64,000 nt of DNA from Paludibacteraceae bacterium (GTDB taxonomy: Bacteria; Bacteroidota; Bacteroidia; Bacteroidales; Paludibacteraceae), in the NCBI GenBank assembly GCA_028694915.1, contig JAQVJY010000005.1, positions 61,637 through 125,636 of the forward strand, given 5' to 3'. The position numbers were made by a program, and so were the translations under genes. Each line of letters opens with the position of its first letter. Positions within the stretch are counted from its first letter, which is position 1. The notes under the pieces are model-generated. The model was not told the DNA's origin. It ran no database searches and was given only the letters and a program-made list of their open reading frames with translations. Shown here one piece after another: positions 27,363-35,748 of the stretch.

Positions 27363-28058
27363 TTACTCGAAGTTGAGGCAAATAGTCAACATACGCGATG
27401 TGAGGCGACTAATGGCGTCGGAGTATTTACGATCGGAAGGCAATAACACATCGTTAGGACGTTCGCTCCAAGGAATAAGCATATCGTTAAATCCAAGGGC
27501 AAATTTGATTTCTGGCGAAAAACGGAAGTAACCAAAATAGAACGTACAGCCGACTCCAAAATCAATAAAATAGTCCGTCATATTTAATAAAACAGGCATC
27601 TGGCGATCGCCTCCCATATCGAACATCACGCCGCCACCAGCCATCAGATACGGACGGTAGTTATTGATACGTGGTGCACTGAATTTAATATAAGCTGGCA
27701 CCGAAACGATAGTCGATTTAACACTTGTGTTTATAATTTCATCGTCCACATTATTGGAATATGAAATCGTTCTATCAGACAAGTGTAAAGCTGGAACCAG
27801 TCTAAAATTGAGATTATTGCTTAAACGCACATCGCCAATAACGCCCACCATAAAACCTGGTATTACCCTAGACACATCGGCATTATATACTTTACCATCA
27901 ATTTCTTGTTGACTTTGTGTAAACCCAAAATCCATGATGTTAGCGCCCAATGCAAAACCAAAATGCAAGGTCTTATAATCGACCATAGGCAAATTGTCCT
28001 GTGCACGTACACCGACGCACAAGCTAGCGATAAGCAGTATGATAAAATAACGTTTCAC
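27363..28058 (-). CDS. PorT-like outer-membrane beta-barrel protein
   Basis: 231 residues with signal peptide MKRYFIILLIASLCVGVRAQ. About eight amphipathic strands, ending LTICLNFE with a terminal aromatic typical of outer-membrane barrels. YKTLHFGFALGANIMDFGF, PGFMVGVIGDVRLSNNLNFRLVPALHLS and VSVPAYIKFSAPR resemble PorT/SprT of the type IX secretion and gliding systems. Other T9SS genes are not in the window, so PorT identity is likely but not proven; generic OmpW/porin family is the alternative. Divergent from the ferredoxin gene. Confidence 0.75.
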   Translation of the reverse strand: MKRYFIILLIASLCVGVRAQDNLPMVDYKTLHFGFALGANIMDFGFTQSQQEIDGKVYNADVSRVIPGFMVGVIGDVRLSNNLNFRLVPALHLSDRTISYSNNVDDEIINTSVKSTIVSVPAYIKFSAPRINNYRPYLMAGGGVMFDMGGDRQMPVLLNMTDYFIDFGVGCTFYFGYFRFSPEIKFALGFNDMLIPWSERPNDVLLPSDRKYSDAISRLTSRMLTICLNFE

Positions 28059-28159
28059 GATATCAAAACGAATAATTAGTATTTTTATTGTTTATGCCCA
28101 TTACAAAAGCATTCGCCAAGGATATTTTGAGACTAAATTTAAATATTTGTGTTAAAAAG

Positions 28160-28191
28160 TTTGCCAGCGATGGAAATTAGTGTAATTTTGC
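28160..28191 (+). promoter_or_regulatory. -33/-7 promoter of the ferredoxin gene
   Basis: TTTG (28160-28163) and TAATTTTGC (28183-28191), 19 bases apart. Confidence 0.8.
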
Positions 28192-28226
28192 AATGCTAAT
28201 TAGTACTAATCAAAAAAAACAAAAAC

Positions 28227-28394
28227 ATGGCTTACGTTATTAATGACGATTGCGTTGCTTGTGGCACTTGCATTAGCGAATGTCCAGTAGAAGCAATTTC
28301 AGAAGGTGACATCTACGTTATCGATCCGAACATTTGTACAGAATGTGGTACTTGTGCTGATGTTTGTCCTTCAGATGCAATTCACCCTGCTTAA
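28227..28394 (+). CDS. 2[4Fe-4S] bacterial-type ferredoxin
   Basis: 55 residues. Two CxxCxxCxxxCP motifs: Cys9, 12, 15, 19 (CVACGTCISECP) and Cys37, 40, 43, 47 (CTECGTCADVCP), the classic clostridial-type two-cluster ferredoxin. Low-potential cytoplasmic electron carrier, for example for pyruvate:ferredoxin oxidoreductase or Rnf, consistent with anaerobic life. Single-gene unit with a clear promoter and terminator. Confidence 0.97.
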   Translation: MAYVINDDCVACGTCISECPVEAISEGDIYVIDPNICTECGTCADVCPSDAIHPA

Positions 28395-28410
28395 GTAATT
28401 AAAAAACATG

Positions 28411-28446
28411 AAAAGGCTGTTTGGTTTTACCAAGCAGCCTTTTTTG
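28411..28446. terminator. Bidirectional terminator between ferredoxin and argS
   Basis: AAAAGGCTGTTTGG and CCAAGCAGCCTTTT (one G-T wobble), loop TTTTA, with T runs on both strands. Confidence 0.9.
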
Positions 28447-28452
28447 TTATGC

Positions 28453-30243
28453 TTACATACGTTCTGGTACGTCAATACCAAGTAGGTACATGCCATTTTT
28501 AATCACTTTAGCTATAGTAGCCGAGAGTACTAAACGGAAATTACGTAAGGCGGCATTTTCTTCACGCAAGATCGAAAAATCGTGATAAAATTGGTTGTAC
28601 TCTTTCACCAAATCGTACGTATAGTTAGCAATAATGGCAGGACTAAATTCCTCGCCAGCTTGCTTCACCACCGAAGGATAATCAGCTAATAGTTGTATTA
28701 AATAAGCCTCTTTTTCTGATAATGGCAATGTTTTATCAACTGACACCAATGTAATACCTTGCTCTTCCGCTTTACGCAAAACGGACTTGATACGAGCGTG
28801 TGTGTATTGAATAAAAGGACCTGTATTTCCGTTGAAATCAATCGATTCCTTTGGATTGAAGGTCATATTTTTCTTTGGATCGACTTTTAAAATAAAATAT
28901 TTCAAAGCGCCTAAACCAACCATCGTTGCAATAGCATTGGCTTCTTCTGGCGTACAACCATCCAATTTGCCAAGTTCTTGCGATGTTTCCGTAGCAGTTT
29001 GCACCATTTCGTCTACCAAATCGTCGGCATCAACCACGGTACCTTCCCTACTTTTCATTTTACCTTCGGGCAATTCTACCATACCATACGAGAAATGCAC
29101 CAACTCTTTGCCCCATTCGAAGCCGAGTTTGTCCAACAAAAGTGATAATACTTGAAAATGGTAATTTTGCTCATTACCAACTACATATACCATTTTTTTG
29201 ATAGGAAAATCATCGTAACGCAATTTGGCTGTTCCCACGTCTTGCGTCATATACACCGACGTTCCATCGGCGCGCAACAAGAGTTTTTCATCGAGTCCAT
29301 CAGCGGTTAAATCAATCCAAACCGAACCATCTTCGCGGCGATAACAAATGCCTTTTTCAAGTCCTTCTTCTACTTTTTGTTTTCCTACCAAATAAGTTTG
29401 CGACTCGTAATATATTTTATCAAAATCGACACCTAATTTTTTATAAGTTTCGTCAAATCCTGCATACACCCAGCCATTCATAGTTTCCCACAAACGACGA
29501 ATTTCAGCATCGCCTTGCTCCCAACCTAACAACATTTTTTGAGCAGCTTGCATCAATGGCGCATTTTTCTTAGCCTCGTCTTCAGTTTGACCTTGCGACA
29601 TCAACTCTTTTATCTCTTTACGATATTCTTTGTCGAATATCACATAATATTTGCCCACCAAATGGTCGCCTTTCAAACCGCTGCTAGCAGGTGTTTCGCC
29701 GTTACCAAAAAGTTGCCAAGCCAACATCGATTTGCAAATGTGAATACCACGATCGTTCACAATGTTGGTTTTTACTACTTTCCAACCATTAGCTGCCTGA
29801 ATACGGCTGATGCTAAAGCCCAATAAATTATTACGAATATGTCCTAAATGTAATGGTTTATTCGTATTTGGCGATGAATATTCAATCATCATCAACGGCG
29901 CATCGACCGCAGGCTGAACAGAGCCATAATTGGCCTGACGAGCCATCTCATTCAACTGTTCCACCCAAAAATCTTGACTGATAGACAGATTCAAGAAGCC
30001 CTTAATCACATTAAAATTAGCAATAAGCGCTTGGTTATCGTGCAGAAACTGACCTATTTCGCGCGCAGTATCCTCTGGCGATTTACGAGCAGCTTTTACA
30101 AATGGAAAAATCACAACGGTCAAATCGCCTTCAAACTCTTTTTTGGTTTTTTGAAGTTGTACACTGTCGAGCGAAACCTCCACATTGTAAAGTGATTGAA
30201 CAGCCTGAACTACGGCTTGCGAAACAATTAATTCTAATTTCAT
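28453..30243 (-). CDS. argS: Arginyl-tRNA synthetase
   Basis: 596 residues; class I aminoacyl-tRNA synthetase. The N-terminal Add-1 domain (about 1-120) binds the tRNA D loop. The HIGH equivalent is HLGH in SSPNTNKPLHLGHIRNN, followed by KTNIVNDRGIHICKSMLAW. MKSREGTVVDADDLVDEM is in the region of the KMSK loop, which is commonly degenerate in ArgRS. The C-terminal anticodon-binding helices end with YLLGIDVPERM. Monocistronic. Confidence 0.97.
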   Translation of the reverse strand: MKLELIVSQAVVQAVQSLYNVEVSLDSVQLQKTKKEFEGDLTVVIFPFVKAARKSPEDTAREIGQFLHDNQALIANFNVIKGFLNLSISQDFWVEQLNEMARQANYGSVQPAVDAPLMMIEYSSPNTNKPLHLGHIRNNLLGFSISRIQAANGWKVVKTNIVNDRGIHICKSMLAWQLFGNGETPASSGLKGDHLVGKYYVIFDKEYRKEIKELMSQGQTEDEAKKNAPLMQAAQKMLLGWEQGDAEIRRLWETMNGWVYAGFDETYKKLGVDFDKIYYESQTYLVGKQKVEEGLEKGICYRREDGSVWIDLTADGLDEKLLLRADGTSVYMTQDVGTAKLRYDDFPIKKMVYVVGNEQNYHFQVLSLLLDKLGFEWGKELVHFSYGMVELPEGKMKSREGTVVDADDLVDEMVQTATETSQELGKLDGCTPEEANAIATMVGLGALKYFILKVDPKKNMTFNPKESIDFNGNTGPFIQYTHARIKSVLRKAEEQGITLVSVDKTLPLSEKEAYLIQLLADYPSVVKQAGEEFSPAIIANYTYDLVKEYNQFYHDFSILREENAALRNFRLVLSATIAKVIKNGMYLLGIDVPERM

Positions 30244-30270
30244 AATGCGAATAACTTAATAATTGGGGCA

Positions 30271-30279
30271 GCAAAGATA
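30271..30279 (-). promoter_or_regulatory. -7 element of argS
   Basis: The minus strand reads TATCTTTGC, 27 bases upstream of the ATG. Confidence 0.7.
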
Positions 30280-30295
30280 CAAAAAATACAGGCAC

Positions 30296-30325
30296 AAAAA
30301 AAGGACACGAAATGTGTCCCTTTTT
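30296..30325 (-). terminator. Terminator of the second HU gene
   Basis: GGACAC/GTGTCC stem with loop GAAAT flanked by A and T runs; it lies 22 bases after the HU stop codon. Confidence 0.82.
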
Positions 30326-30346
30326 GTCTTTTTAAATAAGTTTTAC

Positions 30347-30619
30347 TTATTTGATAGCGTCAGCTAATTCTGCGCCAGCTTTGAATTTAGCTACTTTTTT
30401 AGCAGCGATAGTAATAGGTTTTTTAGTTGCAGGGTTGATACCTTGACGAGCACCGCGAGCGGCTACTGAGAATGTACCGAAACCAACTAAACCTACTTTA
30501 TCACCAGCTGCAAGAGCTTTAGAAATGTTAGCTACTACTGCTTCAAGAGCTTTTTTTGCGTCAACTTTGCTAAGGCCTGCTTCAGCAGCAATAGCATTGA
30601 TTAAATCTGCTTTGTTCAT
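30347..30619 (-). CDS. HU family DNA-binding protein (second copy)
   Basis: 90 residues from the ATG at 30619; a TTG two codons upstream is a weaker option. MNKADLINAIAAEAGLSKVDAKKALEAVV, GDKVGLVGFGTFSVAARGARQGINPATKKPITI and the C-terminal KVAKFKAGAELADAIK match canonical HU, including the NPATK beta-arm. The first HU of the window (17656) is diverged in the arm, so the two are paralogues probably with different DNA preferences. Single-gene unit with a possible -7 TATTTTTG at 30678-30685. Confidence 0.96.
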   Translation of the reverse strand: MNKADLINAIAAEAGLSKVDAKKALEAVVANISKALAAGDKVGLVGFGTFSVAARGARQGINPATKKPITIAAKKVAKFKAGAELADAIK

Positions 30620-30790
30620 AGTCAAAGGAAATTAAAAGGTTAGAGAACAATTAAAAGGATAAAATGAAATTCTTTGACAAAAATAGAGGAATTTTTTTAG
30701 CTAACAAATTATTTTCCTAATTTTTTCAAAAAAAATGCATAAAAAGGTTGTTTTTGTGCTACAAACCACTTTTACCTCCTTTTTTTTGCC

Positions 30791-30799
30791 TAATTTTGC
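30791..30799 (+). promoter_or_regulatory. -7 element of the rhomboid operon
   Basis: TAATTTTGC, 15 bases before the ATG at 30815. Confidence 0.7.
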
Positions 30800-30814
30800 A
30801 GAAAATTTGAATTT

Positions 30815-31606
30815 ATGAATCTCAATAAACCGTCGATTTTTAGCCAAGTTCCACCTGTCCTACTTAATTTGATCATTATAAATAGCTTATTTTGGCTAGC
30901 GAGTATGCTTTTACCCGCCAAATTTGGCATCGATGTAACTGATATTTTAGGTATGCATTATTGGGAATCTGATAAATTTCATCTTTATCAGTTGATTTCA
31001 TACATGTTTATGCACGACACATCGTCTATTTCGCACATCTTTTTCAATATGTTCGGGCTTTATATGTTTGGTCGTATTTTGGAACAGGTATGGGGACCCA
31101 AAAAATTCCTACTTTACTATATGGTAACTGGCGTAGGCGCTGCTATTATACAACAACTTTTTTGGACTATTGACTTTTGGGGTGTATCACAGGCATTTTC
31201 TACGGCCATCACACACAATTCGGGAGCTGCTTTGGTGAGCCAAGAGGGATTTTTAAGTCATTATTTCAAATTTTCCAACTTAGAGGCACTTTCAGCGATT
31301 GATGTCATGAGTATGAAAACAGCGCTATTTAACCTTCCTGTGACGGTAGGAGCTTCAGGGGCGCTATTTGGTATTTTATTGGCTTTTGGTTGGTTATTCC
31401 CAGAAATAAAATTGGTAATGATATTCTTCCCAGTGCCTATTAAAGCACGTATTTTTGTATTGCTCTACGGCTTGGCAGAACTCTTTCTAGGCGTGGCAAA
31501 TTTTGCGGGCGACAGTGTAGCGCATTTTGCGCATCTTGGTGGTATGATTTTTGGTGTTTTACTGATACTTTATTGGCGTAAAAAAGGAACGTTATACAGA
31601 CAATAA
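30815..31606 (+). CDS. Rhomboid family intramembrane serine protease (first of two)
   Basis: 263 residues, six or so membrane segments. The catalytic Ser181 is in VGASGALFG and His240 in AHFAHLGG. HIFFNMFGLYMFG at 74-86 is the conserved second-helix segment. An insertion of about 60 residues between helices 3 and 4 (116-175) is longer than usual. Substrates unknown. Followed 56 bases later by a second rhomboid, probably in the same transcript. Confidence 0.94.
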   Translation: MNLNKPSIFSQVPPVLLNLIIINSLFWLASMLLPAKFGIDVTDILGMHYWESDKFHLYQLISYMFMHDTSSISHIFFNMFGLYMFGRILEQVWGPKKFLLYYMVTGVGAAIIQQLFWTIDFWGVSQAFSTAITHNSGAALVSQEGFLSHYFKFSNLEALSAIDVMSMKTALFNLPVTVGASGALFGILLAFGWLFPEIKLVMIFFPVPIKARIFVLLYGLAELFLGVANFAGDSVAHFAHLGGMIFGVLLILYWRKKGTLYRQ

Positions 31607-31662
31607 AATTCGCCTAAAAACGTAAATATAACGAAGACTCGACATAATCAGCTACAATCATC

Positions 31663-32556
31663 ATGAATGCTTTTATTAATTCATTAAAAGGAACCTTGAA
31701 AAATGGTTCTTCACTCACCAAATTACTCTATTTGAACGTAGGGGTTTTTGTTGTGTTAAAATTGAGTTTGGTTATACTCCTTCTATTTAATGTAGATACA
31801 AGCAATTGGATGACATATGTAGAAATGCCGGCTTCGTGGAATACACTTTGGCATAGACCTTGGAGCATTATTACCTATATGTTTCTACATCTCGATTTGT
31901 TCCACGTGTTATTCAACATGCTGTGCCTTTATTGGTTTGGCAAGTTGTTTTTAAATTTCTTTTCGCAAAAACAGTTGGTCGGTTTATACCTATTAGGTGG
32001 CTTGGGAGGAGCGCTACTCTATTTTGTGGCTTACAACAGTTTTCCGTACTTTGCATCGCAGGTGAACCAATCATACCTGTTAGGCGCTTCGGCTTCTATT
32101 ATGGCCATTATTTTAGCCGTAGCAACCAAATCGCCAAACTACACCATTCGTCTATTATTAATTGGTGATATTCGGATGAAATATTTTGCAGGCATTACCG
32201 TATTAATAAGTGTACTAAGTGTGGCTGGCGAAAATGCTGGAGGTGAATTTGCTCATTTAGGTGGTGCCTTAGTAGGATTCTTGTACGTCTATTTGCTAAA
32301 CAAAGGAACAGACTTAACCGCACCACTCAATCGCATGATAGATTGGTTAGTGAACTTGTTCAAACACCAACCCAGTATGCGTGTCACCAAATCGAGCAAA
32401 CGAAAAACCGCCAAAAGTGATGCCGACTATAATCAAGCAAAAGTTAAAAAAGACGCGGAACTCGATAAAATACTCGACAAGATAAAACGCTCTGGTTACG
32501 ATAGCCTAACAGCTGCCGAAAAACAACGTTTATTTGAACAAAGTCAATCTTTGTAA
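31663..32556 (+). CDS. Rhomboid family intramembrane serine protease (second of two)
   Basis: 297 residues. Ser143 lies in LLGASASIMA and His198 in GEFAHLGGALVG; FHVLFNMLCLYWFG is the helix-2 motif. The C-terminal 60 residues are a charged cytoplasmic tail (VTKSSKRKTAKSDADYNQAKVKKDAELDKILDKIKRSG...) ending in a short segment with SLTAAEKQRL, absent from the first copy. The two proteins are only distantly alike, so the pair is not a recent duplication. Ends 2 bases before the next gene. Confidence 0.93.
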   Translation: MNAFINSLKGTLKNGSSLTKLLYLNVGVFVVLKLSLVILLLFNVDTSNWMTYVEMPASWNTLWHRPWSIITYMFLHLDLFHVLFNMLCLYWFGKLFLNFFSQKQLVGLYLLGGLGGALLYFVAYNSFPYFASQVNQSYLLGASASIMAIILAVATKSPNYTIRLLLIGDIRMKYFAGITVLISVLSVAGENAGGEFAHLGGALVGFLYVYLLNKGTDLTAPLNRMIDWLVNLFKHQPSMRVTKSSKRKTAKSDADYNQAKVKKDAELDKILDKIKRSGYDSLTAAEKQRLFEQSQSL

Positions 32557-32558
32557 CT

Positions 32559-33647
32559 ATGTTTCGTAAAATTATAAAATATACATCGCTACTTATCAAC
32601 CTATTTTTTGTGTTGCTCTATGTGTGTGGATTACTGTCAAGTGTAATTCCCGCTGATAAATTTGTGTGGTTTTCGTACTTAGGACTCATTTTCCCTTTCC
32701 TCATTGTGGCACAAATTGGGTTTATTATTTTTTGGATCACACGTAAAAAATGGTTATTTCTCATTTCTTTGGGGGTTTTAGTCGCTTCATTTCCTGCTGT
32801 GAACCGCGTATTCACATTGCCTTTTCATAAAAATCATCCAATTACAGAAGAAAAACCAATCGTAAAATTACTCACCTACAATGTGGCCATTTTTGGCGGC
32901 GAAAAGGAGTTTAAAAACATTATGAATGTGATAGAGGAAGCTGATGCCGATATTGTTTGTTTACAGGAATTTGGATGTTACACGAGTCACAACTTATTAA
33001 CTCAGCATCAAATAGTGTCAGCCTTCCGCAAACACTATCCATATAAACATTTATGGTACAAAAACCAGCGTGATAATGTATCGTGGGGCGTTGCTACTTT
33101 TTCAAAATATCCGATTATTAACAAAGCAAAAGTAGAATACTCTTCCGCTTACAATGTTAGCATCTACTCCGATGTGGTCATTGACTCGGACACCGTACGT
33201 GTTTTCAACAACCACTTGGAATCGAACAAATTCACCATGCGTGATGTAAAACATTATAAATCGTTGTCTGACGATTTTAGTCGCGAGAAATTTTGGTTAA
33301 TTACCGAAAAATTATCGTACAAATTAGGTGCTGCCTACCGTGTACGCGCCCACCAAGCTCGTGCAGTAAGAGCCTCTATAGAAGAATCGCCCTATCCAGT
33401 TGTTGTCTGTGGCGATTTTAACGACGTACCGCAATCGTATGCCTATCGAACTATTGCCAAAAATCTGGACGACATAGAAACCACTACTAGTTGGGGTTAC
33501 AACTACACATTCCATGCTAATGGCATGTTTGTAGATATTGACCACGTATTGGTGAGTCAACAAAAGATTACGCCCCTTCACTACTCCGTTATACGTAAGT
33601 CCTACTCCGACCATTACCCTGTACTTACAGAGTGGCAAGTCAAATAG
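32559..33647 (+). CDS. Membrane-anchored endonuclease/exonuclease/phosphatase family protein
   Basis: 362 residues. Three N-terminal membrane segments (about 8-82) precede an EEP domain: LLTYNVAIFGG (start), CLQEFGCY (metal-binding Glu), VVCGDFNDVPQSYAY (Asp/Asn of the active site) and DIDHVLVS...SDHYPVLTEW (catalytic Asp-His). The domain includes nucleases, sphingomyelinases and lipid phosphatases; the substrate here is unknown. Membrane location and linkage to two rhomboids (2-base gap) suggest an envelope role. Confidence 0.92.
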   Translation: MFRKIIKYTSLLINLFFVLLYVCGLLSSVIPADKFVWFSYLGLIFPFLIVAQIGFIIFWITRKKWLFLISLGVLVASFPAVNRVFTLPFHKNHPITEEKPIVKLLTYNVAIFGGEKEFKNIMNVIEEADADIVCLQEFGCYTSHNLLTQHQIVSAFRKHYPYKHLWYKNQRDNVSWGVATFSKYPIINKAKVEYSSAYNVSIYSDVVIDSDTVRVFNNHLESNKFTMRDVKHYKSLSDDFSREKFWLITEKLSYKLGAAYRVRAHQARAVRASIEESPYPVVVCGDFNDVPQSYAYRTIAKNLDDIETTTSWGYNYTFHANGMFVDIDHVLVSQQKITPLHYSVIRKSYSDHYPVLTEWQVK

Positions 33648-33713
33648 GAATTCTATATAATTCACTGATTTTAAAATAGTTAAAAATTAAAAAATATAAA
33701 GTACGTAAATTTA

Positions 33714-33746
33714 TTTGCGACTTCAAGGAAGATGTTGTATCTTTGC
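33714..33746 (+). promoter_or_regulatory. -33/-7 promoter of metK
   Basis: TTTG (33714-33717) and TATCTTTGC (33738-33746), 20 bases apart. Transcription should start just before the riboswitch at 33760. Confidence 0.82.
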
Positions 33747-33755
33747 AACCGAAAA

Positions 33756-33815
33756 CATTGTGGAGAGATTTGACCGCTTGCAACCACTAAAAAAAATGCT
33801 AAAAATAGTTTTTAC
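33756..33815 (+). promoter_or_regulatory. Probable SAM-II riboswitch in the metK leader
   Basis: GTGG (33760-33763) pairs with CCAC (33784-33787) around a loop reading GATTTGACCGCTTGCA, then an A-rich linker and ATGCTAAAAA (33796-33805). This matches the SAM-II (metA motif) layout as I remember it: a P1 stem, a loop with GAUUU-ACCG-UUGCA, and a 3-prime GCUAAA strand. GCA in the loop can pair with UGC to give the pseudoknot. It lies between a strong promoter and metK, the SAM synthetase gene, so feedback control by SAM is expected. It is about 90 bases from the ATG, farther than common for SAM-II, and I see no clear expression platform. Confidence 0.72.
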
Positions 33816-33894
33816 TACTGCACTTTTTTATCGCTAACGCGAAGCCTCGTTTCTCCCAAATTAACAAAATTGTTTCACGCTTAATTCTGTTATT

Positions 33895-35178
33895 ATGGGA
33901 TATTTATTTTCATCAGAATCAGTTTCAGAAGGCCATCCTGATAAAGTGGCCGATCAAATTTCGGACGCCATACTCGATGAGTTTTTGGCTTTTGACCCTA
34001 CATCTAAAGTCGCTTGCGAAACGTTTGTAACCACCGGACAGGTAATCCTAGGTGGCGAAGTAAAATCGAAAGCATACGTGGACGTACAAGACGTAGCACG
34101 CCAAGTAATTAACCGCATTGGTTACACAAAAAGCGACTATATGTTCGACGGTAATTCGTGTGGCGTATTGTCAGCCATACACGAACAATCAGCTGACATT
34201 AATCGTGGCGTAGAACGCGCCGACGCCATGAATCAAGGCGCTGGCGACCAAGGTATGATGTTTGGTTACGCTTCGAACGAAACGGACAATTACATGCCTT
34301 TAGCGCTCGACCTAGCACACCAATTATTGATAGAATTGGCGGCCATTCGTCGCGAAGGAAAGGAGATGACGTATTTACGTCCCGATTCAAAATCGCAAGT
34401 AACTATGGAGTACGACGAAGATGGTTATCCAAAACGTATTCATACCATCGTCATTTCAACGCAACACGACGAGTTTATTCCAGCCAGCAACACCAAATCA
34501 CAACTCGAAGCGGATGAAGAAATGGTCAACACCATCAAACACGATGTGCAAACTATTTTAATTCCACGCGTATTCAGTCAAAATAGTACATTTAGCCGCT
34601 ATCTCGATAACGACTATATTTTATTAGTCAATCCAACTGGTAAATTTGTGATTGGCGGTCCTCATGGCGATACTGGTCTCACGGGTCGTAAAATCATTGT
34701 AGATACCTACGGCGGCAAAGGTGCACACGGCGGCGGAGCTTTTTCAGGCAAAGATCCTTCTAAAGTAGACCGTTCGGCAGCTTATGCAGCACGTCATATT
34801 GCCAAAAATTTAGTAGCTGCAGGCGTAGCCAATGAAGTATTGGTACAAGTATCATACGCTATTGGTGTGGCAGAACCGCTTAATTTATACATTAATACTT
34901 ATGGTAAATCGAACATAAAATTGAGCGACAGCGAAATAGCCAACCGTATCGCAACCTTGTTCGATATGCGCCCTAAAGCGATTGAAGAACGTCTAAAATT
35001 ACGTAATCCTATCTATGCAGAAACCGCTTCGTATGGCCATATGGGACGCACACCCCAAGTAGTGACCAAACAATTCGGTTCACGCTACGAAGAGACAAAA
35101 ACGATCGAAGTAGAACTATTTACATGGGAAAAACTAGATTACGTAGCTGCCATCAAAAAATTGTTTGGTATCGCATAA
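33895..35178 (+). CDS. metK: S-adenosylmethionine synthetase
   Basis: 427 residues; makes SAM from methionine and [33 protein letters not shown] includes the ATP-binding motif, [12 protein letters not shown] is the hexapeptide methionine-loop region, and [21 protein letters not shown] with [19 protein letters not shown] is the phosphate-binding site. Own promoter, probable SAM-II riboswitch, and a strong terminator. queA, a SAM user, is elsewhere in the window. Confidence 0.98.
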   Translation: MGYLFSSESVSEGHPDKVADQISDAILDEFLAFDPTSKVACETFVTTGQVILGGEVKSKAYVDVQDVARQVINRIGYTKSDYMFDGNSCGVLSAIHEQSADINRGVERADAMNQGAGDQGMMFGYASNETDNYMPLALDLAHQLLIELAAIRREGKEMTYLRPDSKSQVTMEYDEDGYPKRIHTIVISTQHDEFIPASNTKSQLEADEEMVNTIKHDVQTILIPRVFSQNSTFSRYLDNDYILLVNPTGKFVIGGPHGDTGLTGRKIIVDTYGGKGAHGGGAFSGKDPSKVDRSAAYAARHIAKNLVAAGVANEVLVQVSYAIGVAEPLNLYINTYGKSNIKLSDSEIANRIATLFDMRPKAIEERLKLRNPIYAETASYGHMGRTPQVVTKQFGSRYEETKTIEVELFTWEKLDYVAAIKKLFGIA

Positions 35179-35201
35179 TTCCTCTAAAACTAATACTGAA
35201 C

Positions 35202-35239
35202 AAAAAAGCGGTGAAGAATAATCTTCACCGCTTTTTTTT
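35202..35239. terminator. Bidirectional terminator between metK and yqeY
   Basis: AAAAAAGCGGTGAAGA and TCTTCACCGCTTTTTTTT, a 16-bp stem with T runs both ways. Confidence 0.92.
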
Positions 35240-35273
35240 ACCTTTAAATGTTATCTATAAGAACAAACTTCTA

Positions 35274-35729
35274 TTACAAAGAACCCAATAGTTGTTTTAC
35301 TTTTTCTGAAATCAAACGACCTTCGGTTTTTCCCGCTAACTGTTTACTAGCAACACCCATCACTTTACCAAGATCTTGCAACGAAACTGCACCAACCTGT
35401 GCAATGATAGCGCGTACAGCAGCCTCTAATTCCGAATCACTCATCTGAGCTGGCAAATAGCGCTCATAAATAGTCACTTGCGCTAAATATTCATCGGCTA
35501 AATCCATGCGGTTTTGTTCTTTGAAAATAACCGCCGCATCTCTGACTTGTTTCGACATTTTTTGGATTATTTTAACCGCTGCATCGTCGGTCAATTCACC
35601 ATTGCCACCTTTAGCAGTTTTGGCTTCCAAAAATTCTTTTTTGATACCACGTAAAGCTTCTGTTTCTGCGTGATTACGAGCTAACATGGCTTTCTTAATA
35701 TCTTCACTGATTTGATCAAACAAATTCAT
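35274..35729 (-). CDS. GatB/YqeY domain-containing protein
   Basis: 151 residues, all-helical. MNLFDQISEDIKKAMLARNHAETEALRGIKKEFLEAK is the typical YqeY opening and QLAGKTEGRLISEKVKQLL the tail, shared with the tRNA-binding domain of GatB. No catalytic domain; an accessory role in tRNA amidation is suspected but not shown. It follows ftsZ by 19 bases, the last gene of the dcw run. Confidence 0.93.
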   Translation of the reverse strand: MNLFDQISEDIKKAMLARNHAETEALRGIKKEFLEAKTAKGGNGELTDDAAVKIIQKMSKQVRDAAVIFKEQNRMDLADEYLAQVTIYERYLPAQMSDSELEAAVRAIIAQVGAVSLQDLGKVMGVASKQLAGKTEGRLISEKVKQLLGSL

Positions 35730-35748
35730 AAGTTGTTCTATTTAATGA

